In this document: positions 36,101 through 43,685 of the stretch, piece after piece
How positions within the stretch are numbered: the first letter of the stretch is position 1
Layout: every line of letters starts with the position of its first letter
NCBI GenBank assembly: GCA_963741845.1
Contig: CAVUJV010000017.1
Location: forward strand, 1-64,000
Direction of reading: 5' to 3'
Source of the DNA: Roseiarcus sp963741845
GTDB taxonomy: Bacteria; Pseudomonadota; Alphaproteobacteria; Rhizobiales; Beijerinckiaceae
Length of the DNA: 64,000 nucleotides
Made by a program: the position numbers and the translations under genes
Notes under the pieces: model-generated
What the model was told of the DNA's origin: nothing
The model's database searches: none
Seen by the model: the letters and a program-made list of their open reading frames with translations, nothing else

Positions 36101-36247
36101 CAGGCGGCGGCCCTTCTCGCCGAACATGCGAGGGCAGTCGCGGCGGCTGTTCGGCTCCGAGCAAACGTGTTGGCGGGTTCAAAGGAAGCGGAGCCCTCGG
36201 GCCCGGCGTCGCCATCTCCGCGCGGTCCCGGTTTCGCCAGGAGCTGA
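33107..36247 (+). CDS. MobF-family conjugative relaxase-helicase
   Basis: 1046 aa. N-terminal TrwC relaxase domain: candidate nucleophilic Tyr19 in LIRAYMTQ, HKSVSL block, and the three-His metal site GDPHYHLHNFIPN (about 207-219). Helicase part: Walker A LTGVAGSGKTTLLRPL (about 514-529), Walker B VLVVDEISQIGPRPM, motif III-like MLGDREQVQSIEAG, and IDAAQGMS near the C-terminal RecD-like motifs. It nicks oriT and unwinds the strand. MobF relaxases are usually paired with MPF-T or MPF-F systems; here the adjacent apparatus is of the type IVB class. Intact. Confidence 0.93.
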   Translation: MLNFAKVSAASDGALIRAYMTQDKPEPETLKVRGVASDGRDLETGERLTAYYTGRGERANWRPDMAPRVAVALGLANIRSDPRDGQLDALFEARRADNGGDWSEHVRKNSGFDFVFAPHKSVSLAAEFAPTEAEKLLIRNAIHAASDDALRYASRDLGVARKGHGGEKGSERGEIGWVTFAHDAARPTLAVQNGPDGATYLMDAPIAGDPHYHLHNFIPNLVVTDDGRVGSINSKALTAHKVHEYGAFFQARLGDRLRTLGVRVGLDADGEAVVALDIPDSAVTTFSKRDRQVIGDARRYAKEHAMEWDELSLERKKQLLHEASAAGRLGKNRHEAQSVWRSQAAAIGWTPKSVLDATAPIERTAADRHERAYILASASLSAEFLTSAVLDAERLRVHAARGLIEAGATEGRDDVDAVVHLFEERGFVHDGNSVALIFGVHEGKARFSHTEQLRIEQTVAEKSRAAARDRSADLSDATIRAAIERIEAGDAGIRFSREQRAAIHALAAGGKLSLLTGVAGSGKTTLLRPLVDAWVGDGRKVIGMSTAWRQADALKDAGIDETFALQPLLNAIDTGEFRPDDKTVLVVDEISQIGPRPMLRLLELQAETGMTIKMLGDREQVQSIEAGDTIALLKRVLPRTALPEVLTAVRQKNDRDRKIASLFRDGEAARAFAMKREDGTARLLEGDTDQVVRQIADLYIERDDALKAQDPSYGVTLTTLTNAEAADISRAIRERLKARGEIGADEAIYKAVVYRGDKPEFFDLAVATGDRLRMYRKTVAQIDGERATIGNNGDIVEVMGKTAAGLILRNARGQTAEIDWKRLSDQRTGRLLLGFGRAFTIDAAQGMSTKGEHINALPRGTGAISAFKTYTAESRATGRTHTLISKAAVHAAVQRSRALGDVTPMTEEDLWERVAKDASAKPYKALALDLASKALRRHDAGVQAGLSSHNRIEKGAHARPDLGGRMKSAYEAGLAREAFVQQRGALEMFADAAYDRLKQAAALLAEHARAVAAAVRLRANVLAGSKEAEPSGPASPSPRGPGFARS

Positions 36248-36305
36248 CCGCTGGAACTGAGCGGCCGGCACACCGTTCCCCACGGCACTGGCCGGACGCT
36301 GTTGC

Positions 36306-36329
36306 ATATGCTATACGTGTATAGCATAT
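36306..36329 (+). promoter_or_regulatory. Palindromic operator of the toxin-antitoxin operon
   Basis: Perfect palindrome with 11-bp arms ATATGCTATAC (36306-36316) and GTATAGCATAT (36319-36329) around GT. It is followed by the Shine-Dalgarno GGAGGAAG and ATG 36341. Ribbon-helix-helix antitoxins bind such sites to repress their own operon. Confidence 0.8.
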
Positions 36330-36340
36330 CGGAGGAAGAA

Positions 36341-36685
36341 ATGCTGGCCCTGCGTCTCCCTGACGACATCGAGAACCGCCTGGACGAGCTTGCCCGCCTG
36401 ACGGGGCGCTCGAAAAGCTATTATGCCCGGGAGGCGATTCTCGAAAAGATCAACCAGCTTGAAGCGGTCTATGAGCATCGCCGGGTCTTCAGCATGGATG
36501 AGGTCGAACGCGTAGTGCGCGCCCGCGCGCCAGGCGCTCGGATTTATCGCGAGGGTGACCGGCTGGTGGTCGAGCAGCCCGAACGCACGGGCTTGAGCGC
36601 CTGGCTGAAATCGATCGAGCCCTGGGATGAGGAATTCCCCGACGTGGACGCCGGCCTGGGGCCCCTAGATCGGCCCGATCTGTGA
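36341..36685 (+). CDS. Ribbon-helix-helix antitoxin with VapB-like tail
   Basis: 114 aa from ATG 36341; the upstream ATG at 36302 lies inside the operator and is rejected. N-terminal CopG/RelB-like RHH: MLALRLPDDIENRLDELARLTGRSKSYYAREAILEKI. The C-terminal part (SMDEVERVVRARAPGARIYREGDRLVVEQPE ... LSAWLKSIEPWDEEFPDVD) resembles the toxin-binding end of VapB antitoxins rather than RelB. It overlaps the vapC-like gene, whose PIN toxin it should neutralise. Possibly a natural domain fusion. Confidence 0.8.
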   Translation: MLALRLPDDIENRLDELARLTGRSKSYYAREAILEKINQLEAVYEHRRVFSMDEVERVVRARAPGARIYREGDRLVVEQPERTGLSAWLKSIEPWDEEFPDVDAGLGPLDRPDL

Positions 36686-37089
36686 TGGCGGGGCCGCGTT
36701 TCATGCTGGACACCAACATCGTGTCCGACCTGATCCGCAATCCGCTTGGCAAGGTGGCGGCGCGTATCGAGCGCCTGGGGGATGACGGCGTTTGCGTCAG
36801 CATTATCGTCGCCGCCGAGTTGCGCTATGGCTGCGCCAGGCGAGGGTCTCCGCGTCTGCTCGATCTGGTCGAGGGCGTTCTGGAGCGCATGCCCGTTCTG
36901 CCTCTCGATATGCCGGCGGATGCGGAATATGCGGGGATCCGCTCCGAGCTGGAGGCTGGAGGGACGCCAATCGGGCCAAACGATCTCCTGATCGCCGCGC
37001 ATGCCTACGCGCTGCGCATGCCGCTCGTGACCGCTGACGCGGAATTCCGGCGGGTGCAAGGCCTCCAGGTCGAGAATTGGCTGGAATAG
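36682..37089 (+). CDS. vapC: VapC-family PIN-domain toxin
   Basis: About 134 aa from ATG 36685 (GTG 36682 also possible). PIN nuclease motifs: FMLDTNIVSDLIR (first Asp), VSIIVAAELRYG (Glu), IGPNDLLIAAHA (Asp) and PLVTADAEFRRV (Asp). The ribonuclease cleaves RNA, typically tRNA, when the antitoxin is lost. Overlaps the antitoxin gene by four bases. Confidence 0.9.
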   Translation: MMAGPRFMLDTNIVSDLIRNPLGKVAARIERLGDDGVCVSIIVAAELRYGCARRGSPRLLDLVEGVLERMPVLPLDMPADAEYAGIRSELEAGGTPIGPNDLLIAAHAYALRMPLVTADAEFRRVQGLQVENWLE

Positions 37090-37234
37090 CTCCCTGCTTC
37101 GACGAGTAGCGACCCAACTCGTTGGGCCCATGCACCCAACTCACAAGTCACTTGGCGCGTGCGCCACGACAATGCTGTAGGGCCTCGGAATCGGGATGCG
37201 TCCAGCTATGGTTCATCTCCGAAGCGATCAAGCT

Positions 37235-37501
37235 TCAGCGCCGAAATGGGATCACCTTGCCGCTGTCGAGAAACGTTCGCATGCCCTCCTCGGCAACGGT
37301 CCGCTCGAATTCAGCGTAGGCGGCTTCATCGGTCGCAAAGAGCTCGTCCCAAACGGTAGAAGTGTTTGCGGCGTTGACGACTTCCAGGGACCAATCCGTT
37401 TCGTGCTCAAGCCGAACGATCACGACTTCGACGGTCATTCCCTCTCTCGTCACTTTTCGAGACAGGCCCGAATAGACGATATTGGGGTCACGCTCGGTCA
37501 T
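37235..37501 (-). CDS. Small hypothetical plasmid protein
   Basis: 88 aa from ATG 37501 (MTERDPNIVYSGLSRKVTREGMTVEVVIVRLEHETDWSLEVVN). Alternating beta-type first half and a helical DEAAYAEFERTVAEEGMRTFLD second half; compact and plausible as a real soluble protein. No motif known to me. Bases 37514-37747 upstream show no gene. Confidence 0.65.
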   Translation of the reverse strand: MTERDPNIVYSGLSRKVTREGMTVEVVIVRLEHETDWSLEVVNAANTSTVWDELFATDEAAYAEFERTVAEEGMRTFLDSGKVIPFRR

Positions 37502-37747
37502 TGCTGCCTCCAAATCGGCGCATCTCCAAGCTCCGATAGCGCACGCCTTCCTCGCCGCCGGCTCCGCGCGGGCGCTTCGCGTCTACGGCCTGGTCTGAAG
37601 GAGCGGAAATGCGCGCAAAAAAGCCCGCTCCCATTTTGATCGGATCAGTTGCGAATAACCCGCGAGGGAGGCGACGCGACTATCGAGCACCCCGACGCGA
37701 ATGTTGTCGGCGTCCGCATTGTCATAGGGTAGCCTCGCATAGCGTCG

Positions 37748-38108
37748 ATGAGCGACACTGACATTGTCGAAATGTATCACGAGATCCTCGATGCTCGGTG
37801 GAGGCTCCTGGAGCAATGCGACAAGACGATTGTCGAGGAACCGCCAGGCGAGAAACAGATCGACTACCACGAAAAATAGTGATCAATGGGTTCCGCGTGG
37901 CGACGCGCTCCGTTGCATCATCGATGACGCCGGCCCGAACGGGGAGGTCACAATCCATGTCGACGAACAGGAACTGTCGCTGGCGGAATTCGGGCGGCTG
38001 CTAGGGGTACATGCTGGATGGGCCATGGGGATTGCTTTTGTCCCCGACGAATTCGTCACCGAAAACCCAACTGTGGAAGTCCGAACGCCTCGAAGGCGCA
38101 AGCGGTGA
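37748..38108 (+). pseudogene. Small hypothetical gene, frameshifted
   Basis: ATG 37748 gives MSDTDIVEMYHEILDARWRLLEQCDKTIVEEPPGEKQIDYHEK and a TAG at 37877-37879; in the next frame the protein continues NSDQWVPRGDALRCIIDDAGPNGEVTIHVDEQELSLAEFGRLLGVHAGWAMGIAFVPDE to a stop at 38108. The two parts fit together as one protein of about 118 aa interrupted by a single-base shift. No function recognised. Confidence 0.65.
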
Positions 38109-38128
38109 CGAACAGCGAGCGCCGTTCG

Positions 38129-38311
38129 TCAGCGGTTGTGGCCGAGACCGATGCCAAGAATGCCCGCCTTTCGCCTGAGAGCGCCTTCGGTCCGCTTCAT
38201 CGCCTTGGAAATCTTGTCGACCGGCGTTCGGGCCTTTGAGTGCGCCCTGAGCGTCTTGACGTCTTCCTTGGTCCAGGGGCTGCGATGCGCTGTCGTTGTC
38301 TTCCTCGGCAC
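38129..38311 (-). CDS. Small SANT/HTH-like protein
   Basis: 60 aa from GTG 38311: PWTKEDVKTLRAHSKARTPVDKISKAMKRTEGALRRKAGILGIGLGHNR. The pattern W-x3-D-V-x3-L---I-x-(K/R)-x3-R-(T/S)-x2-(A)-x2-K-A matches small Myb/SANT-like DNA-binding proteins common in alphaproteobacteria. Probably a minor regulator. Confidence 0.7.
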   Translation of the reverse strand: MPRKTTTAHRSPWTKEDVKTLRAHSKARTPVDKISKAMKRTEGALRRKAGILGIGLGHNR

Positions 38312-38795
38312 GAACGAAGTCTCCAAAGTGGCTGTATCAAGTCGTGAAGCTAACGCGGATGATCGCCACACGCAAAATTCTGCCCTCGCGCATCAGCGGA
38401 GGGCCCGCAAGGATCATCGTTCGAGCCGACGAGCAACTGGCGGCGTTTCCCCATGGATATATCCTAACGTGCATTTTTCATGCGAAGCGCCTCGATCAGC
38501 GGCGTACTCACAGGACCGCCGCAACGAGCCCGACGGACTTGGCTTATCAAACGGGTCCCGCGGGTCGGATATCGGTCTTCGACCGTGAAAAGCTCATGAA
38601 CGTGGTTCCGTCGGCGTAGATCGCCTGCTTTCCGAGGAAAACGAGACGTCGGTTCGGCGAATTCTCGGCTCATGGACCCGAATGTCCTCGCCCCCAATCG
38701 TCGGACAGGCGTTCCTGTCCCGGGCCTTCGCCTGATTGCGACGCTCTTCTCCCTCCCCCAGCAGGGGAATTGTCGGTTCTCCTGCCGCAAGGGCT
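38312..38795. other. No convincing gene
   Basis: Nearly 480 bases. Open frames exist on both strands but none shows protein-like composition over its length or a plausible start signal. Possibly a decayed segment. Confidence 0.4.
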
Positions 38796-38951
38796 TTACC
38801 AGTGGCGATGGCCGAAGATGCGGTGAGCGATCTCGCGGCCGACGCCCCAGCCAAAGCCATAAATCACCGAACGCATCACAGCAGGGCCTTCGTGGGGTGC
38901 AAAGAGTGCGATCACGCCGACGGCAAGGCAGAGAAGAACGATAATTCTCAA
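38796..38951 (-). CDS. 51-residue membrane protein, TTG start
   Basis: MRIIVLLCLAVGVIALFAPHEGPAVMRSVIYGFGWGVGREIAHRIFGHRHW, i.e. one hydrophobic segment (residues 2-18) and an amphipathic His-rich end. A strong GGAGGAG Shine-Dalgarno site lies eight bases before the TTG, and the TTG overlaps the TGA stop of the upstream DUF2726 gene, which argues for translational coupling. Last gene seen of the dotL operon. Function unknown. Confidence 0.65.
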   Translation of the reverse strand: MRIIVLLCLAVGVIALFAPHEGPAVMRSVIYGFGWGVGREIAHRIFGHRHW

Positions 38952-39578
38952 TAAGACACTCCTCCGGGCTGCGGCAAGGCGAACAGGTCAGCGCGTGCAA
39001 ACAGATCGCGCAGTTCGGCGACGGAATAGCTTCGTTGCGCCTTCACGCGCAGAATCGGCAGCCCGATTTCGGCGAAGACCGAATTGACGAACACGTCGCG
39101 GTCGCGGCGCACCGGCAGAAGGTGGCTGCGGTCGTCGACCTCGATCGCGGCCACAGGATCGAGGGTCAGCACGTCGCAGATCACGAAGTCGATGCTCTTT
39201 GCCATGACGCCATTCAGCGCGCTGCGGCGCAGATCGGCGTTGGTTCCGTCCGCCGGGTCTGCGAGCTCGGCCAATCGCACTTGTGCGAACGCGCGATAGT
39301 TGACGCCCAGGGCGACATCGAGCGCCCGCAGAAAGCTCTTTTCGTTTGGCGTGAGAAATCGGCCGCGCTGATAACCGACCCGGCGTCCCCCTGTCAGGCC
39401 GCTGAACACGAGAACGACGACAGTGACGATCGCCGCGAAGGTAGAACATGGCGACCGGGCGGTCAGCAAGCGCGGCGAATCCTATCCGCCAATTGTCTCC
39501 GAACGCCCGGACGACCACCGCCAACGTACCTGTCATCTGGCTCCAGCCATCCGACAGCGCGTCGAGAAATAAATTCAT
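38948..39578 (-). pseudogene. DUF2726 membrane protein of the transfer operon, frameshifted
   Basis: From ATG 39578, overlapping the dotL stop (ATGA), the frame reads MNLFLDALSDGWSQMTGTLAVVVRAFGDNWRIGFAALADRP; at about 39440 the expected continuation AAIVTVVVLVFSGLTGGRRVGY (membrane segment) is in the next frame. The DUF2726 domain then follows: FLTPNEKSFLRALDVALGVNYRAFAQVRLAEL ... KSIDFVICDVLTLDPVAAIEVDD. The domain is related to endonuclease-like folds (AIEVDD). If the shift is real, a start within 39469 could still give a protein of 173 aa. Confidence 0.65.
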
Positions 39579-41959
39579 GGCGATGCTCCCGGAAACGACA
39601 GAACCCGCTCTTCCGCTTTCGCTTCGGCTTCATCGTCGACTGGAGAGCGCTCGCGCGAAGTCTCGGCATCAATCTCCTGGGAAAGGGATTCGATGTCTCG
39701 CGCGATCGCCTCACGCGCTGGCGCCTGCTCATAACCAGAAGGCCTCTCGATCGCCTGGCCGGCCGCGAGAATCATTTCCGCCGCCCTCCCCGCCTCGGTT
39801 CGAGACGATCCGGCGCTAGCCTCGATAGTTTCGAGAACGGCCAGCGCGGCTCCTGCCGTTCCTTCGATCGCTTCGTATTTCGCCGCTGGCGCGGGAGGGG
39901 CTTGCGGCGGGCGACTTGCGGCGGTCGTCAGCATCGCCTCAAGGAGGGAGTCCGGCCCCAGCGCTTCGATATCCTCCCGCGCCACCGGGTGATCTCTGGC
40001 GGCGTCGATCGCCGCCTCGACGCAAGCCTCGCCCCCCTGCCCCGCCACCGCGGCCTCGGTAAAGCCGTTCAGCATCGCCGACAATGTCGGCGAGCGCTTC
40101 GTTCGCCCTGCGCCCAGGCCCTTTTCGATTGCCTCGAGCACCGAAGAGACTTTATCGCTCGCCGCTTTCAGGGAGACCACGTCCGGCGGCGCCAGCGGCA
40201 CGGGCCGGTTCAGCCGCATCGGCCCCTGGGTGTCGATCTCGGCGTGAAAGAGTTTTGCGTAGATTCGCCGGCCGCCGAACAGGATGATCGCCTCGCCCTC
40301 GATCAGGCTTTGCAGATCCCGCCAGTCGACGCCCGCGACCTCGCGGACCTCGGCCGAGCGGGTTTCGGAATATTCGCCCGTGCCGCCGCCCTGGTAGCTG
40401 GTCGCCTGAGTGACATAGGTCTTGCCGGCCGTATCCTCGATCCACTGCCGGGTGCGATTGGCGTCCTGCTGGCGCATCGCGATGGTCAGGTTGGCGTTGC
40501 CGAACAGCGACTGCGTCTTTTCGCCAAGCCGCGCCCAGATCCCCGACACCTCCTGGAAGCCGAGCCAGAACATGAAGTTGAGGCCCCGGCCCATGGCGAG
40601 CATGCGATCCATCCCGCTCGTCGCGTAATAGGCGACCTCGTCGAGGACGACATGGAAGGGAGCCGAGCCCATACCGGGCTTGTTGGCGACGATCGCGTCA
40701 TAGTCCCCCTCGAGGCGGGCGCCGAGCATCTGCGCCATCATGCCGCGCAGCGAGGCGACAACGATCTTGCCGAGCGCCGCCAGCCGTTCGTCCGAACTTT
40801 CAAGCGCCGGCAGGTTCACGACGAGGATGCGCCGGTTCAGGACCACGTCGCGCATGTCGACGTCCGACTGCTCGACCTTGAAAATATGGCCAAGCGAAAC
40901 GCCGAGCAGTTCGAACGTTCGTGTAAAATAGAACTGGGCGAAGCCATGCTGCTTTGACGGCTCCTCGGTCTTCTGCTTGTTCCAGTCGAGGGTGAGGTCG
41001 TACGAAGGCAATTCGCCGAGATAGGCCTTTAGCGGATAGATGATGTCTTCGGGCATTTCCCCAACCGGAATGTCCGTCGTTTCGCCGGTCGAGGGATTTC
41101 GGACCTCGAACACCCGCTTCATCGCCACCTTCCAGATGCAGCGGAGCTCGAAGGCGAGGCGTATCGTCTCGATGTTCAGCGGCACGCCCTTATGGTCGCG
41201 CATCCAGACGAGGACCGGCGCAAGCGTGCCGACCAGCGCGACGGCGCGGTCGCGAAACACCTGGTTGCTGTCGCCCGGCGCCGACTCGCCAAGCTGGCTC
41301 GACAGCATTTCGCCGATCGCGTCGGCGTTGCCGACGGCGAAGGGATTGAAGGTGTTGGAATCCTTGACGCCGGACGCGACCATGAAATTGAGGCAGAGGA
41401 CATCGTCCTCGCGGCCGAACCGACGGGCGAGCGCCAGAACTTCGCCGTAGAGCTTGTTGTCCGCCTTGCCGTCGACGAGCACGAAGCCCGAGGCCTGGGC
41501 AAGGGCATTCGCCAGGAACGAAAGCAGCGCCGTCGTCTTGCCTGCGCCGGTGGTGCCCGGCACGGTCGCGTGCTGGCGGCCGTCCTCGGCGGAGATCCAG
41601 AGTTCCCGACCCTTGAGGTCGTGACCCAGATAGATCGAGCCTGCCGCCATGCGTGGACGCCGGCCGACCGGCGAGGGATAGTTCCAGTCCCGCATGCCAG
41701 CAGTCTGCGGCAGACGCAGCGGCAGCGTCACCCGCCGGCTCATGACGAGCCCAGCGTAGAGGAGCGACGTCGGCACGACGAAATTGACGAGCGCCGGCTC
41801 GACGAACATCGCCATGGCCCCGCCGGCCAGGATGAGGCCGGAGAATTCGCTCATCATCGCCGACCACAGACGGGTGGTGATGGGGCGGATGTCGCGCAGA
41901 CGCTGGGCGCCTGAGCGCTCGAACCGTTCCTGCGGCCCGACGATCTCCCGCTGGGTCAT
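39575..41959 (-). CDS. dotL: Type IV coupling protein, DotL/IcmO-like
   Basis: 794 aa from ATG 41959 (MTQREIVGPQERFERSG); the open frame upstream belongs to the preceding gene region. Two N-terminal membrane segments (about 35-85), Walker A VPGTTGAGKTTALLSFLANAL (about 131-151), DGKADNKLY, Walker B-like APFHVVLDEVAYYA, and FWLGFQEVSGIWARLGE. The Ala-rich C-terminal 200 residues are variable, as in DotL. It delivers the relaxase-DNA complex to the type IVB channel. DotM is encoded just upstream, as expected for the coupling complex. Confidence 0.9.
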   Translation of the reverse strand: MTQREIVGPQERFERSGAQRLRDIRPITTRLWSAMMSEFSGLILAGGAMAMFVEPALVNFVVPTSLLYAGLVMSRRVTLPLRLPQTAGMRDWNYPSPVGRRPRMAAGSIYLGHDLKGRELWISAEDGRQHATVPGTTGAGKTTALLSFLANALAQASGFVLVDGKADNKLYGEVLALARRFGREDDVLCLNFMVASGVKDSNTFNPFAVGNADAIGEMLSSQLGESAPGDSNQVFRDRAVALVGTLAPVLVWMRDHKGVPLNIETIRLAFELRCIWKVAMKRVFEVRNPSTGETTDIPVGEMPEDIIYPLKAYLGELPSYDLTLDWNKQKTEEPSKQHGFAQFYFTRTFELLGVSLGHIFKVEQSDVDMRDVVLNRRILVVNLPALESSDERLAALGKIVVASLRGMMAQMLGARLEGDYDAIVANKPGMGSAPFHVVLDEVAYYATSGMDRMLAMGRGLNFMFWLGFQEVSGIWARLGEKTQSLFGNANLTIAMRQQDANRTRQWIEDTAGKTYVTQATSYQGGGTGEYSETRSAEVREVAGVDWRDLQSLIEGEAIILFGGRRIYAKLFHAEIDTQGPMRLNRPVPLAPPDVVSLKAASDKVSSVLEAIEKGLGAGRTKRSPTLSAMLNGFTEAAVAGQGGEACVEAAIDAARDHPVAREDIEALGPDSLLEAMLTTAASRPPQAPPAPAAKYEAIEGTAGAALAVLETIEASAGSSRTEAGRAAEMILAAGQAIERPSGYEQAPAREAIARDIESLSQEIDAETSRERSPVDDEAEAKAEERVLSFPGASP

Positions 41960-41991
41960 GAGTCCGCTCCCGCTGGCCCTTATTGTGCCGG

Positions 41992-42474
41992 CTATTGCTC
42001 GTGCAGGCCGAACGTTGCGGGACCCTTCGGCGCCGCGACCGGAGCGCTGCTTGCGGAAACGACCGGCGCGCCCGTCGACTGCGAACCCGGATTCGGGGTT
42101 TGGATCGACGCGGCCGCCTGGTCGGCGTTCGGTGGCGTCAACGATCCGAGCGCATAAGGGCGTGGAGCGTGAGAGGCTGACAGACTGAGGGTCGCCACGC
42201 TGCCGATCGCGGCACAGAAGAAGAAGGCGACAATTCGCCGGACCCAACGCCGGGCCCGCGACTTCGGAGCATTCGCAGCTTGACTCAATCGCTGAATTTC
42301 AACTTGCGCGAAAACCTCGCGGAAGCCGTCGCGGATCGCCCGCTGGATTTCGGCTGAATCATAGGCGGGACCAGCGTTGGCGGGCGGCTGGCGAAGCGCA
42401 ATCTCGATCAGAAGGCGCGACGGCTCGCCATTGGCGATCTCGGCTTCGAGAGTCGCATAATCCTTGACCAGCAT
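41992..42474 (-). CDS. Single-pass membrane protein of the transfer operon
   Basis: 160 aa: helical cytoplasmic part (MLVKDYATLEAEIANGEPSRLLIEIALRQP...), one membrane segment WVRRIVAFFFCAAIGSVATLSLSA (about 85-108), then a Pro/Ala-rich periplasmic tail. Lies directly upstream of dotL. Not matched to a named Dot/Icm subunit. The regulon motif lies 65 bases upstream. Confidence 0.6.
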   Translation of the reverse strand: MLVKDYATLEAEIANGEPSRLLIEIALRQPPANAGPAYDSAEIQRAIRDGFREVFAQVEIQRLSQAANAPKSRARRWVRRIVAFFFCAAIGSVATLSLSASHAPRPYALGSLTPPNADQAAASIQTPNPGSQSTGAPVVSASSAPVAAPKGPATFGLHEQ

Positions 42475-42538
42475 GACCTGACCTCATCGATGCGAAGGAA
42501 GCGCGGGATTGCTCGTGAGCACGAGCTTGCGACCACAC

Positions 42539-42565
42539 GGCGCGAACAGGAAACGCCAATCCAGG
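42539..42565 (-). promoter_or_regulatory. Transfer-regulon motif upstream of the dotL operon
   Basis: Core GGCGCGAAC at 42539-42547, read GTTCGCGCC on the coding strand, with GGATTGGCGTTTCCT preceding it. It is 65 bases before ATG 42474. Confidence 0.5.
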
Positions 42566-42616
42566 CGACGGGCGTGTCTTTCAATTGCGCCGGGTTCCGG
42601 ATAAGGACTGCCGCCC

Positions 42617-42949
42617 ATGACCGCTGGCGCCTCCATGCTCCACGTCCGTGTCGACGATCAGCTCAAGACCGAAGCCGCGGAACGGCTCTCGAATATCGGG
42701 CTGACGATCTCGGATGCGGTCCGCATCCTTTTGACCCGCGTCGCCAGGGAAGGGGCGCTTCCCGCCGGCCTCGCGGTCGACCCTGACGCTTACGACGCCT
42801 GGTTTCGGACGAAGGTCCAGGAGGCCATCGCGGATACCCGTCCTCCCATCGAGCATGGCGAGGTCATGAACGAAGCTCAGGCCCTGATTGACAAGAAGCG
42901 CCGTGCCTGGTCGCGCTCAAGCGACAGGGGCGCGCCGGCAGGGGCGTAA
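42617..42949 (+). CDS. RelB/DinJ-family antitoxin, apparently orphan
   Basis: 110 aa: MTAGASMLHVRVDDQLKTEAAERLSNIGLTISDAVRILLTRVAREGALP is the typical ribbon-helix-helix start of DinJ/RelB antitoxins, and the C-terminus is the usual basic tail. No RelE/YafQ toxin gene follows; the next gene is a PIN toxin on the opposite strand. Either the toxin was lost or the antitoxin protects against toxins encoded elsewhere. Confidence 0.85.
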   Translation: MTAGASMLHVRVDDQLKTEAAERLSNIGLTISDAVRILLTRVAREGALPAGLAVDPDAYDAWFRTKVQEAIADTRPPIEHGEVMNEAQALIDKKRRAWSRSSDRGAPAGA

Positions 42950-42960
42950 GCGGCTATCGC

Positions 42961-43416
42961 TTATTCAGCGGTTCGGTCGAGTAATGAATTCAGCATAGGA
43001 TGACGTGGCGCCGCAAAGGGGTTGACCACGGTCACTCCGCCCCACGTGAAGCCGTCTTGCAAATCTTCTGAGAGCAGCAACCGGCAACCGGCTTGCGAGG
43101 CCGCGGCGAGGATGACCGCATCCCATATGGTGAAATGGTGATCCGTCGCGAGATCAACCGCCGCCAACATCACCTCAGGCGTGGTTTCGACAGTTGGAAA
43201 CGTGTCGCGCCAAGCCAGAAGGGCGTCGCGGGCCTCGGCTCGGGATCTTCCGGCCTTGCGCACGAGAACGTTGAAGAGTTCTCCAAGCACCTGAACCGGA
43301 ATGACAGCGGACCCCTCCGGAAGATTGCGTAGCAGTTCAAGAACGGCGTCACGTTTCTCGGCATCATTGACGCCCTCGCCATAGGCAAGGACGTTGGTGT
43401 CGAGCGCGATCTTCAA
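42961..43416 (-). CDS. vapC: PIN-domain toxin (VapC family)
   Basis: 151 aa with KIALDTNVLAYGEG (Asp), IPVQVLGELFNVL (Glu), FTIWDAVILAAA (Asp) and LLLSEDLQDG (Asp). The preceding Phd-type antitoxin overlaps its start by four bases. Second toxin-antitoxin module of the window, placed inside the minus-strand transfer region between dotL and dotM. Confidence 0.9.
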   Translation of the reverse strand: MKIALDTNVLAYGEGVNDAEKRDAVLELLRNLPEGSAVIPVQVLGELFNVLVRKAGRSRAEARDALLAWRDTFPTVETTPEVMLAAVDLATDHHFTIWDAVILAAASQAGCRLLLSEDLQDGFTWGGVTVVNPFAAPRHPMLNSLLDRTAE

Positions 43417-43658
43417 AGCTCGCCTTCGTAAAGCTCGTCGCGTGTCCAGCGACGGCCATGAACCACGGGCTGGCTCTTCAATCGCGATAGCAGCGCCGCC
43501 CGCGCGCCAGATGCGACGCCCTCGTGCTTGTCGGCGGGGATGATCCGGGCCACGGGCCGTCCATGGCTGGTCACGACGTAGCTATGACCGTCGCGCACGC
43601 CGCGCAGGATGAGGGAGAATTTGCGGTTGGCGTCGGCGGCAGAAACGACTTCTTCCAT
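43413..43658 (-). CDS. Phd/YefM-type antitoxin
   Basis: 81 aa: MEEVVSAADANRKFSLILRGVRDGHSYVVTSHGRPVARIIP is the Phd/YefM fold signature; the C-terminus (SQPVVHGRRWTRDELYEGEL) is the toxin-binding part. Four-base overlap (ATGA) with the PIN toxin gene. Confidence 0.88.
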   Translation of the reverse strand: MEEVVSAADANRKFSLILRGVRDGHSYVVTSHGRPVARIIPADKHEGVASGARAALLSRLKSQPVVHGRRWTRDELYEGEL

Positions 43659-43685
43659 GGAGGAACCTAAGTGTAGTTATATTGC

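Noticed and set aside
37583..37870. 95-codon minus-strand frame
   Set aside because: It is antisense to the better supported small gene beginning at 37748.
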